Shown here: positions 38,649-47,921 of the stretch, piece by piece | Layout: the number at the start of each line of letters is the position of its first letter | Position numbering within the stretch: position 1 is the stretch's first letter | Assembly (NCBI GenBank): GCA_963833675.1 | Contig: CAWHYW010000022.1 | Location: 504,576-568,575 of the forward strand | Direction: 5' to 3' | From: DASQDN01 sp963833675 | GTDB lineage: Bacteria > Acidobacteriota > Terriglobia > Bryobacterales > Bryobacteraceae | DNA: 64,000 nucleotides | The notes under the pieces: model-generated | Seen by the model: the letters and a program-made list of their open reading frames with translations, nothing else | Told to the model about the DNA's origin: nothing | Database searches by the model: none | Position numbers and translations under genes: made by a program

Positions 38649-39244
38649 GGCGGCTCGGAATCCTGATCTCGGGTCGTGGCTCAAACTTCCAGGCAATCGC
38701 GAATTCCATTCGTGACCGGAGGCTGGATGCCGACATCGCGGTTGTCATCTCAAATCGCGAGTCTGCCGCGGGACTGCAGGTGGCCCGTGAACGCGGCCTC
38801 CATGCGATTGCGCTCCCTTCGAAGGGTCTCGACCGCACTGTTTATGATCGAATGCTGATCGACGAGCTGCGTCGAAACGCGGTGGATCTCGTGTGCCTTG
38901 CCGGTTATCTCCGGCTCCTGAGCGTAGATTTCATCCAGGCCTTTCCGCAGCGCATCCTAAATATACATCCATCGCTTTTGCCGGCGTTCCCGGGTCTCGA
39001 TGCGCAGCATCAGGCGCTCGCGCATGGCGTAAAGATAACCGGGTGTACCGTGCATTTTGTGGACGAGCAACTCGATTCCGGGCCGATCATCCTGCAGGCC
39101 GCAGTTCCGGTGCTCGACGATGACTCGGAGGAGTCGCTTTCTTCGCGTATCCTCGCGGAAGAACATCGGATTTATTCCGAAGCGATAGACTTGGTGATTT
39201 CGGGCCGGTATCGACTGGAGGGGCGTCGCATCGTTCGAACATGA
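38645..39244 (+). CDS. purN: Phosphoribosylglycinamide formyltransferase
   Basis: Formylates GAR using 10-formyl-THF. GTG 38645 begins RRLGILISGRGSNFQAIA and overlaps the purM stop. Catalytic Asn and His lie in ILNIHPSLLPAFPG and the Asp in VDEQLDSGPII; the 199-aa length is normal. An open frame continues upstream to 38414 inside purM, but the family N-terminus begins at 38645. Its stop overlaps the next gene's ATG (ATGA), so a three-gene unit is likely. Confidence 0.95.
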   Translation: MRRLGILISGRGSNFQAIANSIRDRRLDADIAVVISNRESAAGLQVARERGLHAIALPSKGLDRTVYDRMLIDELRRNAVDLVCLAGYLRLLSVDFIQAFPQRILNIHPSLLPAFPGLDAQHQALAHGVKITGCTVHFVDEQLDSGPIILQAAVPVLDDDSEESLSSRILAEEHRIYSEAIDLVISGRYRLEGRRIVRT

Positions 39245-40929
39245 CGAGCACCGGTAATTCTCATTCCCGCGTATGAGCCGGCAGGAAGTCTGCCGTCGCT
39301 GGTTGCCGACCTGACGGGAAGAGGATTCGCGGTGGTGATCGTGGATGACGGCAGTGGCCCTGGATCGGCGCACATCTTTGAATCTCTTGACGGTAATTCC
39401 GGCTGCGAGCGTTCTGCGGCACGCCGTCAACCTCGGCAAGGGAACCGCTCTGAGGACGGGGATAAACCACATCCTTACCCATCATCCGGACGCGGTCGGG
39501 GTTGTGACGGCGGATGCGGACGGTCAGCACCTGGTTGGACGATGTCGTGGCCGTAGCCGAAGAACTCAGCCGGCACCCGGCGCAGTTGGTCTTGGGGGTC
39601 CGCATGTTCCACGAGGATGTGCCGCTTCGCAGCCGGTTCGGAAACGTGGTCACCCGTAGCCTCGTACGTGCTGTTGATCGGCCAGCGAATGAGCGATACG
39701 CAAACCGGGTTGCGAGGGGTGCCGCGCGCCCTCGCAACCGAACTGCTTAGGCTGCCGGCCGCGGGCTACGAATTCGAGTTGGACATGCTCGTACTCGCCA
39801 AGCATCTGGCGGTGTCAGTAAGGGAAGTTCCGATCGCGACGGTATATCTCGACGGGACGCTTCTTCCCATTTCAATCCCGTCCGCGATTCGATGAAAATC
39901 TACTTCGTCCTCTTCCGGTTCGCGCTTCTGTCGCTCGCGACAGCTGTCGTTGACAATGTCGTGTTTATTGGCGGCCTTCGCCGTGTCGGGCAGAATCGCT
40001 CTGGCGCAGATAGTGGGCCGGCTGGTGGCAATGTTTTTCAACTACGGAATGGCTCAAAGAGCCGTATTTCTTTCGCGCGCGCCCCACCATCAGACCCTGC
40101 CCGTTATGCACTGCTAGTCCTATTGAATGGGTTCGTGTCGTACGCGCTCTTGACGTTCCTGCACACAAGGTTCGGCATCGACGTGATCGGAAGTAAAGTC
40201 TCGGGCGGAATTAATGCTGTTTTGCGCCAACTTCGCACTGCAGCGGGATTTTGTCTTTACGCGAAAGCGCCAGCAGGAAACTGAGGCGACCGACTGGGAT
40301 AGCTATTACCGCTCTGACTTTTCCGGCCGCCCGATGGACACGCCGGTACACCAGCGAAGGCGCTGCAGCGAATACTCACGTCTTTTGCGGCTTCCGGGCG
40401 GCTAGTCATCGATGATCGAGTTCGGCGGAGCGAACTCCTGCTTCGCTCGCGCCCTGACACTCATTCCGATCGAGCGGTATTACGCAGCCGACCTGAATCG
40501 ATTGGGATTAAGGATGCTTAAGGAACGCCGGGATCTCCCAGGTTCAATCGTTCCGGTTCACGCCGATGTGTTGAACCCCGACGCAGAATTGCCCAAAGGC
40601 AAACATCGTCATGAGTGTGGGCCTGATCGAGCACTTTCCCCCGCTGGCCACGCGACACGCAATTGAAAATCATTTTCGCTTCTGCAAGGCCGATGGACTC
40701 GTCATCCTGTCTGTATCCGACTCCGACTCTCCTCTATCGCACAGCCCGATGGTTGGCGGAGTCTGTTGCGGGCATGGCGGTTCCCGGACGAACGTCCATT
40801 GAGCTCGTCCGGAAGTCCATCAGGTGGCTTCGGAATACGGAACGCTTCTGGAAGATCGAATTCTGCTGGGCGCCCATATTCACGCAGCGATTGATGGCGT
40901 TCCGAAAGGTGGAGCGGGCTCTTAAGTAA
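39241..40929 (+). CDS. GT2 glycosyltransferase-GtrA-methyltransferase fusion, heavily frameshifted
   Basis: Stitching frames gives one continuous protein of about 560 aa. Part 1 is a GT2 glycosyltransferase: PVILIPAYEPAGSLPSLVADL, VVIVDDGSG, NLGKGTALRTG, TADADGQH (metal-binding DxD) and MSDTQTGLRGVPR. Part 2 is a GtrA-type membrane domain (FRFALLSLATAVVDNVVFI, LVAMFFNYGMAQRAVF, ALLVLLNGFVSYALLTFL, CANFALQRDFVF). Part 3 is a class I SAM methyltransferase (TDWDSYYRS, IEFGGANSCFARAL, IVMSVGLIEHFPPL). No stop or start codon separates parts 2 and 3 in the shared frame 40214-40405. At least six one-base shifts occur. A role in glycosylating polyprenyl-linked intermediates for the cell surface is inferred. 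It follows purN with ATGA overlap. Confidence 0.75.
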
Positions 40930-40984
40930 TCGCCCGCAAAAACGGACCTCGTCCCCGGCATAGATACTGGCGATTGCTCGGCTA

Positions 40985-42129
40985 GTGTCCTGTCTCAATA
41001 TAATTATTTACAATCAAACGGGGCTGCTCGTATACTGAGGCATGTTCAGTGCGGCAGCCCCGCTGGCGGTCACCGCCGATCAGAAGCGGGAACTCGAATT
41101 GTTGCTGCGAAACGGCAACTCTCCTCAGAAAGGGCACTCCGTTGCAAGATTCTCGTTGCTCGCGAATCAGGGCGTGGCCAACTCGGGCATTGCAGATGAA
41201 CTGAAGGTTTCGCGTCCGACCGTGCTGGCGTTGCGCGCCGCATTTGCCAAGGAGGGATGACGGCCGTAACCGGCATTCGTCGGCGTAAGCGCTCGCCCAA
41301 GGTGTTGACGCCGGAGTTGGAGCAGAGGATCCTGGATACGACGCTGAAGACGCGGCCAGGCGACGGCAGCACGCATTGGAGCGTGCGCACGCTGGCCGCC
41401 ACTTGCGGGTATCCCGGACGATCGTGCACCGCGTCTGGCAACGCCATGACGTGCAACCTCATCGGGTGGAGCGATTCAAACTGTCCAACGATCCGCAGTT
41501 CGAGGAGAAGGTGCGCGACATCGTGGGACTATACCTGAACCCACCCGACCGAGCGCTGGTGCTGTGCGTGGATGAGAAGAGCCAAATCCAGGCATTGGAT
41601 CGCACGGCGCCGATTCTTCCCTTGCGTCCGGGCTTGCCGGAACGGCAGACCCACGACTACAAGCGTCACGGCACGACGACTCTGTTCGCCGCTTTCAACA
41701 TCCTCAATGGCAAGGTGATCGGGACCTGCCAGGACCGCCACCGCAGCCGCGAGTTCATCCGGTTCCTGAATCATCTGGAACGGCAACTTCCCGACGGATC
41801 AGGAAGTTCACCTGATCATGGACAACTACTGCACCCACAAAAGTGCGGAAGTCCAGCGCTGGCTCAGGCCGAAGAAGCGCCGCCGATTCCACTTTCATTT
41901 CACCCCGACCAGCAGTTCGTGGCTGAACCAGGTGGAGCGATTCTTCGCGCTGATCACCGGACGAATGATTCGCCGAGGAACCTTTCACAGCGCCGACGAA
42001 CTGGAGCAGGCCATCTACAAGTGGCTCGCCAACTGGAACGGCGCACCCACACCGTTCGTCTGGAAAGCCTCGGCCGACGTCATCCTCGACAAGGTGCGCC
42101 GTTGTAAAGAATTAACCAGGACAGGAGAC
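40985..42129 (+). mobile_element. IS630-family insertion sequence at core/island junction
   Basis: The element is 1145 bp, flanked by TA on both sides (40983-40984 and 42130-42131), the expected IS630 target duplication. Terminal inverted repeats: the left end reads GTGTCCTGTC and the right end, inverted, GTCTCCTGTCC, with a further shared part ending TTTACAA about 27 bases in. It carries one transposase gene in several frames. Its right end abuts the truncated response-regulator copy; its left flank is the methyltransferase region of the chromosome, so the two flanks are not halves of one gene. Confidence 0.88.
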
Positions 42130-42132
42130 TAG
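41042..42132 (+). pseudogene. IS630-family transposase, frameshifted
   Basis: DDE transposase of about 360 aa when frames are joined. The N-terminal helix-turn-helix (IADELKVSRPTVLALRAAF) is followed by RRRKRSPKVLTPELEQRIL, first catalytic Asp in VLCVDEKSQIQALDRT, second in HLIMDNYCTHKS, and Glu in WLNQVERFFALITG. Frame changes lie near 41258, 41402 and 41797. The reading ends RTGD, with the TAG stop supplied by the TA target plus the next G at 42130-42132. Whether it is inactive or only mis-sequenced cannot be decided. Confidence 0.85.
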
Positions 42133-42669
42133 GTAGAGAATCTCGCGTTCGCGCCGGCTGAAATAAGGTTTTCCGGGCACGTCACAATTTTCATTTGTAG
42201 GAGAAGAGACCTGCCGCATGAGTGCGTTTGCTGGGCAATCCACCGATATTCCGCCAGCATAAACTTTGCGTATGCACGCAATTATGTCTTCCGTCGCCGA
42301 TCGCTTTAACACCACGCCCGAGCAGCCAAGCTGTAACGCCTGAACGAGTTCGTTCTTATCTTCGCATGCACTCAGTAGTACGAGCTTAGGCTTCCGCTCA
42401 GATTGTCGAAACACTTTAAGGGCAGCTGTAATGGAGGGATCGAAAATTCGAAAATCCGCGATCATAATGTCTGCGTTTGCGTGTCTGCCAGCTCGTAATG
42501 CCTCTTCAACAACTCCATATTCGCCAACGACCTTGATATCCGCTTCTAGCGTTAGAACTTCACGAAGAGCATACCGAACGATTGGATGGTCGTCAGCTAA
42601 GGCGACGCGAATGTAACGGGGTTTGTGTCCTGGCACTGCGGACGGAGCGTGTTGCAATTCAGCCTTCAT
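42131..42669 (-). pseudogene. Truncated response regulator, left copy of inverted duplication
   Basis: Copy of the response regulator at 50240-50989, cut at the IS630 boundary. It keeps the whole receiver domain (YIRVALADDHPIVRYALRE, DIMIADFRIFD, VVLKRSATED) and the first bases of the LuxR-type helix-turn-helix (FSRREREILYLV), then runs into the IS and stops. One residue differs from the full copy in the shared part (GGIS versus GGIW). Without a DNA-binding domain it would at most sequester phosphate or dimerise. Confidence 0.85.
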
Positions 42670-43235
42670 TAAAGCTAAGCCACTCCAAAACGTTTGAGAG
42701 CACGGTCGCCAGATTCACGGTTCTTTCGAAAGTGTCCTCCGATCTCCGCGATGCGGAGAGCGACTTCACGCGGCTCGATCGTGCCTAGCGTTATGATCTT
42801 CGCCTTCGTGCTTGCGGATGCGCTCGCGGCATTCACCACGCCTACTCTCTGCAACGGGAAGCCTGAGAATTCAGGTGGTCTTCTAGTTCCCAATCCGCAC
42901 GTGCGGTCGCCATATCTCGTTCGAGCAGAAGGTTCAAATGCTCTGCTGTTAGATGGCCATAGTCGCTCCACATCAAATCACACTCGCCACAAGGTCCGTG
43001 CGGCTGAGGCTGCATAGTCGGATGACCTTTCTTGGTCGAGTAAAGAGCTGCCTCCGACTGCATCACTACTCGGCGCTTTTACCGTAAGATGCGTTTCGAA
43101 CGCTAAAGGTGTCGTACATCCAACCGCGCGGCTATCGCTGAAGTGGATGCGGCGTCAGCAGCAGTGGTCGCGCAGGTACGGTCGTCACATGCCGCTCAGC
43201 AGAAGAAACAACCGGGACCACCGAAGAACAAGTAA
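42132..43235. repeat. Left arm of 1.1-kb inverted duplication
   Basis: Reverse-complement copy of 49678-50781. By eye the arms match over their whole length with a handful of substitutions and one- to two-base indels (for example near 42150-42900). It begins exactly at the TA next to IS630 and ends near the AAGTAA at 43230-43235, where the flanks diverge. Besides the regulator it holds the small CxxC-protein frame (42842-43063) and a short frame ending KNRESGDRALKRFGVA (42675 to about 42840). Confidence 0.9.
42842..43063 (-). CDS. Small CxxC protein, left copy
   Basis: A 73-aa frame matching the right-arm protein (MQPQPHGPCGECDLMWSDYG and the helix HLNLLLERDMATARADWELE). It differs by one base after EDHLNSQ and therefore ends ASRCRE instead of continuing. 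Function is unknown. One of the two copies probably has the wrong C-terminal frame. Confidence 0.5.
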   Translation of the reverse strand: MQSEAALYSTKKGHPTMQPQPHGPCGECDLMWSDYGHLTAEHLNLLLERDMATARADWELEDHLNSQASRCRE

Positions 43236-44228
43236 CTTTCCGGTCGAAGGATGAACGGGACGCCCTTCTCTCTTTCCGGCGCGTCGCAAACACTCCTACG
43301 CGCGAGGGCACTGTCCGCAAAAAACAGGCCAGCCCTTTACGTTACTTCGCCTTTTTCAATGGCTATGGTTGCCGCCCACATTCAAATCCGCGGGCGCACT
43401 CCTGGACGCTTCAGCCTGACCGATCAATCCTCATCTCTCGTTCCGGCGAGCCCTTTACTTTACTTAACCTTTTTCAGGATTCAAGGTAATCGTGCGTGCG
43501 GCTTATTCACTGATCGGGGCACACATTGAGGGCGTCTCTCACGATCGGCGAGAAACGCAACCTGACTTTGCGGAACTGCAGGATTGCGGATCTCCACGAT
43601 TACGGAGTTATGGAATTGCGCAGTTCTACAGGCCGAGTTAACTGCCCCATCTGAGCTCGAGATTACCGACCCCCGCGAATCGTCGTATGGCGTACGGCGA
43701 TTCGCCTGACGCTGCCCAAACTGTCGACTTTCGTAAACCCGCAATCTCGCGCGTAGGGAAGTTCGGAGCTACGCCGGCGCAACTCAACAGGAGTCCGATC
43801 AACGCGGATATTAAAAGACCTTTTTAACTAGCACGCCTGGTAAATTTGCGCCACACGATGCAAGACCAGATCACATTGCATGGCAAATAGACTCTGGTCG
43901 GGAGCACCGTCCCGGGCTGCCTGAACGCATTGCAGAAGATCCCGGAGTGTCTCTGTTGGGATGGTCTGATCACCCATGATATGGCGATTATGCAGCCCGG
44001 GCTCATGGTTGGACAATCGGCAGTCCACCGGAAGGTGCGTAGGCGGAACGCTTCCGCACCGATCGTGAAAATACCGCAGACCTTTCGGGTTAGTACGTTA
44101 CAACGCGGAGCAACAGTACTGCTGGGTTCTGCATCTTCCGCGCCGTCAATAAAGGCGGCCACGTCTATGGCGAAGGGCCTACTGCGGAATGTGATTTTCC
44201 GCGAAAATCCGGCAACCAAACTCGGACT
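43236..44228. other. Island region without recognised gene
   Basis: Nearly 1 kb with no recognised protein. It holds an imperfect direct repeat (43329-43358 and 43447-43476, 26 of 30 bases, core AGCCCTTTAC). A minus-strand frame at 43828-44028 (66 aa, IPTETLRDLLQCVQAARDG) has plausible composition but no known relative. Several longer overlapping frames look like shadows. Confidence 0.4.
43828..44028 (-). CDS. Possible small hypothetical protein
   Basis: A 66-aa frame with a helical stretch (TETLRDLLQCVQAARDGAP, FAMQCDLVLHRVAQIYQAC) and protein-like residue choice. No family recognised, no strong ribosome site and no operon partner; kept at low confidence. Confidence 0.25.
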   Translation of the reverse strand: MDCRLSNHEPGLHNRHIMGDQTIPTETLRDLLQCVQAARDGAPDQSLFAMQCDLVLHRVAQIYQAC

Positions 44229-44744
44229 GTGACAGAACTCAACTGGCGACTCAGCGGCGCTGGATCGCTCCGACGTTGGGCCGCGTCCGTGATGCGAGCG
44301 ACACTGGGTTGGATGAACGCTCAGAAGCTGGTCGAAGCTGCGGAGGAGTACCGGACAATTCTTGAGGCCCGCGGGATCGTGGCGGAGCGGGTGTCCGATC
44401 GAGATGTCGAACGAATGCTCGACGACTGCAACGAAGAAGACCGCCAGGTTCTGCTACGGCACGTGCTGTGGATCTGCTGTCACATTCCGGCGATGATTAA
44501 CCGTCCGTCCGGCCAGTACTTTTGTTTCCGGTGGATAGGATGCGTCGAGGGCATTCTGATCGCATACGGATTTTTATCGGTGGACCACGTACGGGAGCAA
44601 TTCCGGAACTTTTTGTCTGCTCCAGGCACTGGAGGACGAACTCGACGCGTTGCCTCGTCGGCTGTGAAAGGCGCAGGTTTCTTTGCTCCAGCCGCAGCAA
44701 AGCAAATTGAACCAACTCACTTTCAGAGGATGCAAACTCGATGA
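44229..44744 (+). CDS. Hypothetical helical protein
   Basis: 171-aa frame. Residues 30-125 look genuine: NAQKLVEAAEEYRTILEARG, ERMLDDCNEEDRQVLLRHVL, WICCHIPAMIN and FRWIGCVEGILIAYGFLSVD alternate charged and hydrophobic residues as in an all-helical soluble protein. The part after FRNFLSAPGTGG changes character, suggesting a frameshift near 44620. I do not recognise the family. Confidence 0.45.
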   Translation: MTELNWRLSGAGSLRRWAASVMRATLGWMNAQKLVEAAEEYRTILEARGIVAERVSDRDVERMLDDCNEEDRQVLLRHVLWICCHIPAMINRPSGQYFCFRWIGCVEGILIAYGFLSVDHVREQFRNFLSAPGTGGRTRRVASSAVKGAGFFAPAAAKQIEPTHFQRMQTR

Positions 44745-45000
44745 CACTTGTGTATCTACTGGGATTACGTTTCTTAAAAGCAAGGATCGGGATCAGCGAA
44801 CAAAAAGAGCGGCGGTGTCACGATTTTCCGCCGCTCTTGGAAGGTACAGGGTCACTAACGAAAGCATGATCTGTGCCAATCCATGGCTTAAAGCACATCC
44901 GGATTGCTATCGCCTGCCCAGCCATCTATTAAGTACCTAAAGCACATCGAAAGTCACTAGAACGTTAGTACCGAATCGTGGCTTCTGATAATCGGCGAGT

Positions 45001-45222
45001 ATGTCAACTCTTGCTTCCAATCGTTTGTTGCACTGGAGCGCTGACCACAACTACGCCGGCACTCCTTGCGCGCCGGCCTCCCCACCCAGGCCTACCTTCA
45101 ACGGTGCGGGCGAACTCGCCATCATGCGCCAGACCGGCCACCGGTCTCTTGCCATGGTCCGCCGCTATATTCGCGACGGGTCCCTGTTTCGGAAAAACCC
45201 GGCGGCCAAACTGGGTCTTTGA
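45001..45222 (+). pseudogene. C-terminal remnant of a tyrosine recombinase/integrase
   Basis: Joining two frames gives HSLRAGLPTQAYL then GAGELAIMRQTGHRSLAMVRRYIRDGSLFRKNPAAKLGL. This is the catalytic C-terminus of a tyrosine recombinase with HxLR, the GHRS box and the nucleophile Tyr in RRYIRDG. The N-terminal two thirds, including the first catalytic Arg, are absent. A relic of an integrated element and unlikely to be active. Confidence 0.75.
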
Positions 45223-45566
45223 TCCGCCACAACTACCCCCAAAAACCCTGCCGTCCGGGCCTTAGGGTTGGTGGAACGAGTTCCGGAGACAGGCGGAGGA
45301 TTTCATCGGCGGCTGTCGAGAGGGCGAGTTTTCGTTTGGGCTCAACCAGACGTTCGGCTCAACGACGCCGCCATCGTCCCGTTCGACACTCGCCGGAATT
45401 AATGGCGGTGAACGTTGCGCCGCTGGTGGTGGGCACCGTGGCAGATGACGGCGCGAGGTGGGCGCGAGTGGGAAGAGTTAACGACGGCTGAAGTTCCTAA
45501 GAAACAAAGGCGGCCCGGCATGAGGAGCCGCGCCGCCATCTTCCTGCGAGAGAAGAGTAAGGGAAG
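45223..45566. other. Region without recognised gene
   Basis: About 340 bases between the integrase remnant and the BON gene. Short frames on both strands show no protein signature; I see no hairpin with a T-run. Confidence 0.35.
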
Positions 45567-46117
45567 TTAGCTGCCTTGTTCGACTTTTAGGCCGTTGTTG
45601 ACCGAGAATACACCCGACACACCATTGGCGCGCAGAGCGGCCATATCGCGATCGGTCTCATTCGATACAACACCTGACAGGGTTACGTTGCCGTTCTTGA
45701 CGATGATGTGGATCGGCGGCACGGGTCCCCAGTTATAGCGGGACAGTGGACCGAAGCCATAGATCGACCGATACGTTGCAAGGCGGATCTGATCATCAAA
45801 CCGCGAAAGCGGCAAAACTTCGATGTTGTTTACGATTTTGGTTATACCTTCAATTCGGCTTAGTACACGCTCGGCATCCGACTTCAGTGTCGGACGCGTG
45901 ACTTGGCCGGGAGTACCACCTCATTCCCATTCACCTGAAATTCAAGATTGTCGAAGACGCTGAACCATGGCAACATGACCAATTCATGCCGAACATCTTT
46001 TTCCGTCGTAGTGAGTCCGTCTTTCTTCTGGGCGGTGCTTACAGCGCCTTGTGCGAAAGGCACGAGCATTAGCGCTCCAGCGACGGTCAGGGTCAGATTT
46101 CGTAGAGCTTTTCTCAT
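45567..46117 (-). CDS. Periplasmic BON-domain protein, one frameshift
   Basis: Exported protein of about 183 aa when joined. The signal peptide (LTLTVAGALMLVPFAQGA) is followed by a first BON domain (TTTEKDVRHELVMLPWFSVF, DNLEFQVNGNEVVL), a frame change near 45895 (continuing RPTLKSDAERVLSRIEGI and VNNIEVLPLSRFDDQIR), and a second BON domain (IHIIVKNGNVTLSGVVSNETD, GVFSVNNGLKV). BON domains bind membranes or other envelope parts; OsmY is the model. The envelope role is inferred from the family. Confidence 0.8.
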
Positions 46118-46451
46118 TTTCGTCGTCCGTTGTTACACCCTCTTAGATGGATCGGAGTGCCCGGGGTCGCAGGGTTTACGAAGCTTTACAGCCGTCGGAA
46201 CAAGCCCACTAGCGCTTGAACGCGCAGCGGTCTGCAGTACGTAGTGGGTTATGAATTCCAGCTCATCGATGATGGACGCCACGCAGATGCGAAGACTCCG
46301 CTAACGGGCTGCCCAGCAGGGAACAACCGCCTGGTTGGCTGAACCTATACCCAATTCTGTTCAACCGTCATTTCTTGTAGGCCACCCAGGCACGACCTCG
46401 CATTAGCGGTCTGGATATCCATTACGCCGACTTGTCATTGTAGTGTTCGGC
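46118..46451. other. Region without recognised gene
   Basis: About 330 bases between the AsmA-like stop and the BON start. Promoter signals for the BON gene should lie at its left end on the minus strand, but none could be assigned. No other feature seen. Confidence 0.35.
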
Positions 46452-47921
46452 TCAACGCTTGCCTGTGAGCGAAACCTGTGCTTTCGCGTGCGGATACGTC
46501 CCGGTGATGCTGACTGGCAGCACCGCTCCGGCGTTCTTCTTCTTGTCCCGAAAGAACACGTTCAGCGGCTTAAGGAGAAACGACTTGATTCCGCCGCCGG
46601 CAGCTTCTGATAACGTGGCGTCGGTAGCGACAGTTCCGCCCAGGTCCACCCGCTTCGTGATCAGATTGAACGTGCCACCCCCGTTAGCGACTGCTCCTGG
46701 GACACGAAAGCGCACCTGATCTAACCGCGCCACGCCGTCCCGCAGGCGTACATGTCCCTGCACGTCGGAATCGATGTCGGCGGGCGGCACGTCATTATCT
46801 TGGCCGCGGGCACGGGAACTCAGCTTCTCCATCTTGTCCTGTGTGCGCTGCTTGAACTGCGCATCGTCGATGCCAAAGCTGCCATCCAACAGCACGCGCC
46901 TGAGGAATGGCGCGTTGCCGGCCGGTAGGACCACTCGCGCGCGGAAAGAGATCGGTCCTCGCATGCCCGGCTCATCGCTGCTTGCGAACACACGGATCAA
47001 ATCCTCTACGCGACTAGGCCGGCCGTCAAAATCGAGCGTAGTCGTCTTGCCTATGGACCCGGAAACAGCCAGACGAGTCTGCAGGAAGTGGACGTCCGCC
47101 TGTTCCAGTCGAGTCTCGCCGGTAGTTCCGTTTACGGTGGCTGCGTATTCGGCACGAACCGCAGTCGTTGGACCTTTTCGGCGCACTCGAAACCCTGCCA
47201 AATCGGCTTGACCCTTCACGCCGAGAGCTGCTAAGGTGCCCTGAAACTTGCCCGATGCCATCAGGATTCCCTCCAACTCTTCATATTTCGACAGATCCGC
47301 GCCTGTTAAGGTAAATGAACCCGAAAGCGGCGACGCTGTTCCCTTCCACGGGCCGAATACGGCGGACGCTTGCGCCGTGCCTGACGGGTGGGGCACCGCA
47401 ACTTCCACCTCCATGCGAATGGCGGAGTTTCGAGAGAGATCGTGCAGCCGCAACCGCCGGAACCGGAACATCAACCCGCGCACATCGAGTACCGCACCAT
47501 CTGCGACGAACTCACCGACACCTGTTTCGTGCTTCGCCGGCGGGTGCAGATGCATGGTGGGTGGAACCTTCTCGGGAATGGACACGCGAAGGTCCTCGGG
47601 CTGCATCTCAGCCAAATGGTGCTGAAGCATGAGCACTGCCGCCCATGAGCCCCGGACGCTTAGCTGGCGCATGCGAGCAAGCGGCACCGATGCTCCGTCA
47701 CGCTCAAAGACGGCATCGTCGAGGACACACCCGGGGCTCGGAAAAAACGTCATACGGAAGCGCGCCGCTCGAAGCTTGCTGCCGGTCGCTCTCTCGAGAC
47801 TGACGGTCAGGCGCTCGCGGGTAAAGGGCCACTTCGACCACAGCAGCACCGCTTCGAACATCAGGAGCAGGACGAACCCAGGAAGGACCCAGTGCCACGA
47901 TTGTTTTGGAAGCCACTTCAC
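46452..47921 (-). CDS. AsmA-family envelope protein
   Basis: Protein of about 489 aa with one N-terminal membrane helix (HWVLPGFVLLLMFEAVLLW) and a long periplasmic beta-rich body, the pattern of AsmA/TamB-like lipid-transfer bridges. Signature areas are LTVSLERATGSKLRAARFRMTFFPSPGC, the mid-region SGSFTLTGADLSKYEELEGI and the AsmA-2-like C-terminus RFRVPGAVANGGGTFNLITKRVDLGGTVATDA. The frame is open back to 48077, but that extension is Arg/Cys-rich and unlike a leader; GTG 47921 (VKWLPKQSWHWVLPG) is preferred. Confidence 0.75.
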   Translation of the reverse strand: MKWLPKQSWHWVLPGFVLLLMFEAVLLWSKWPFTRERLTVSLERATGSKLRAARFRMTFFPSPGCVLDDAVFERDGASVPLARMRQLSVRGSWAAVLMLQHHLAEMQPEDLRVSIPEKVPPTMHLHPPAKHETGVGEFVADGAVLDVRGLMFRFRRLRLHDLSRNSAIRMEVEVAVPHPSGTAQASAVFGPWKGTASPLSGSFTLTGADLSKYEELEGILMASGKFQGTLAALGVKGQADLAGFRVRRKGPTTAVRAEYAATVNGTTGETRLEQADVHFLQTRLAVSGSIGKTTTLDFDGRPSRVEDLIRVFASSDEPGMRGPISFRARVVLPAGNAPFLRRVLLDGSFGIDDAQFKQRTQDKMEKLSSRARGQDNDVPPADIDSDVQGHVRLRDGVARLDQVRFRVPGAVANGGGTFNLITKRVDLGGTVATDATLSEAAGGGIKSFLLKPLNVFFRDKKKNAGAVLPVSITGTYPHAKAQVSLTGKR

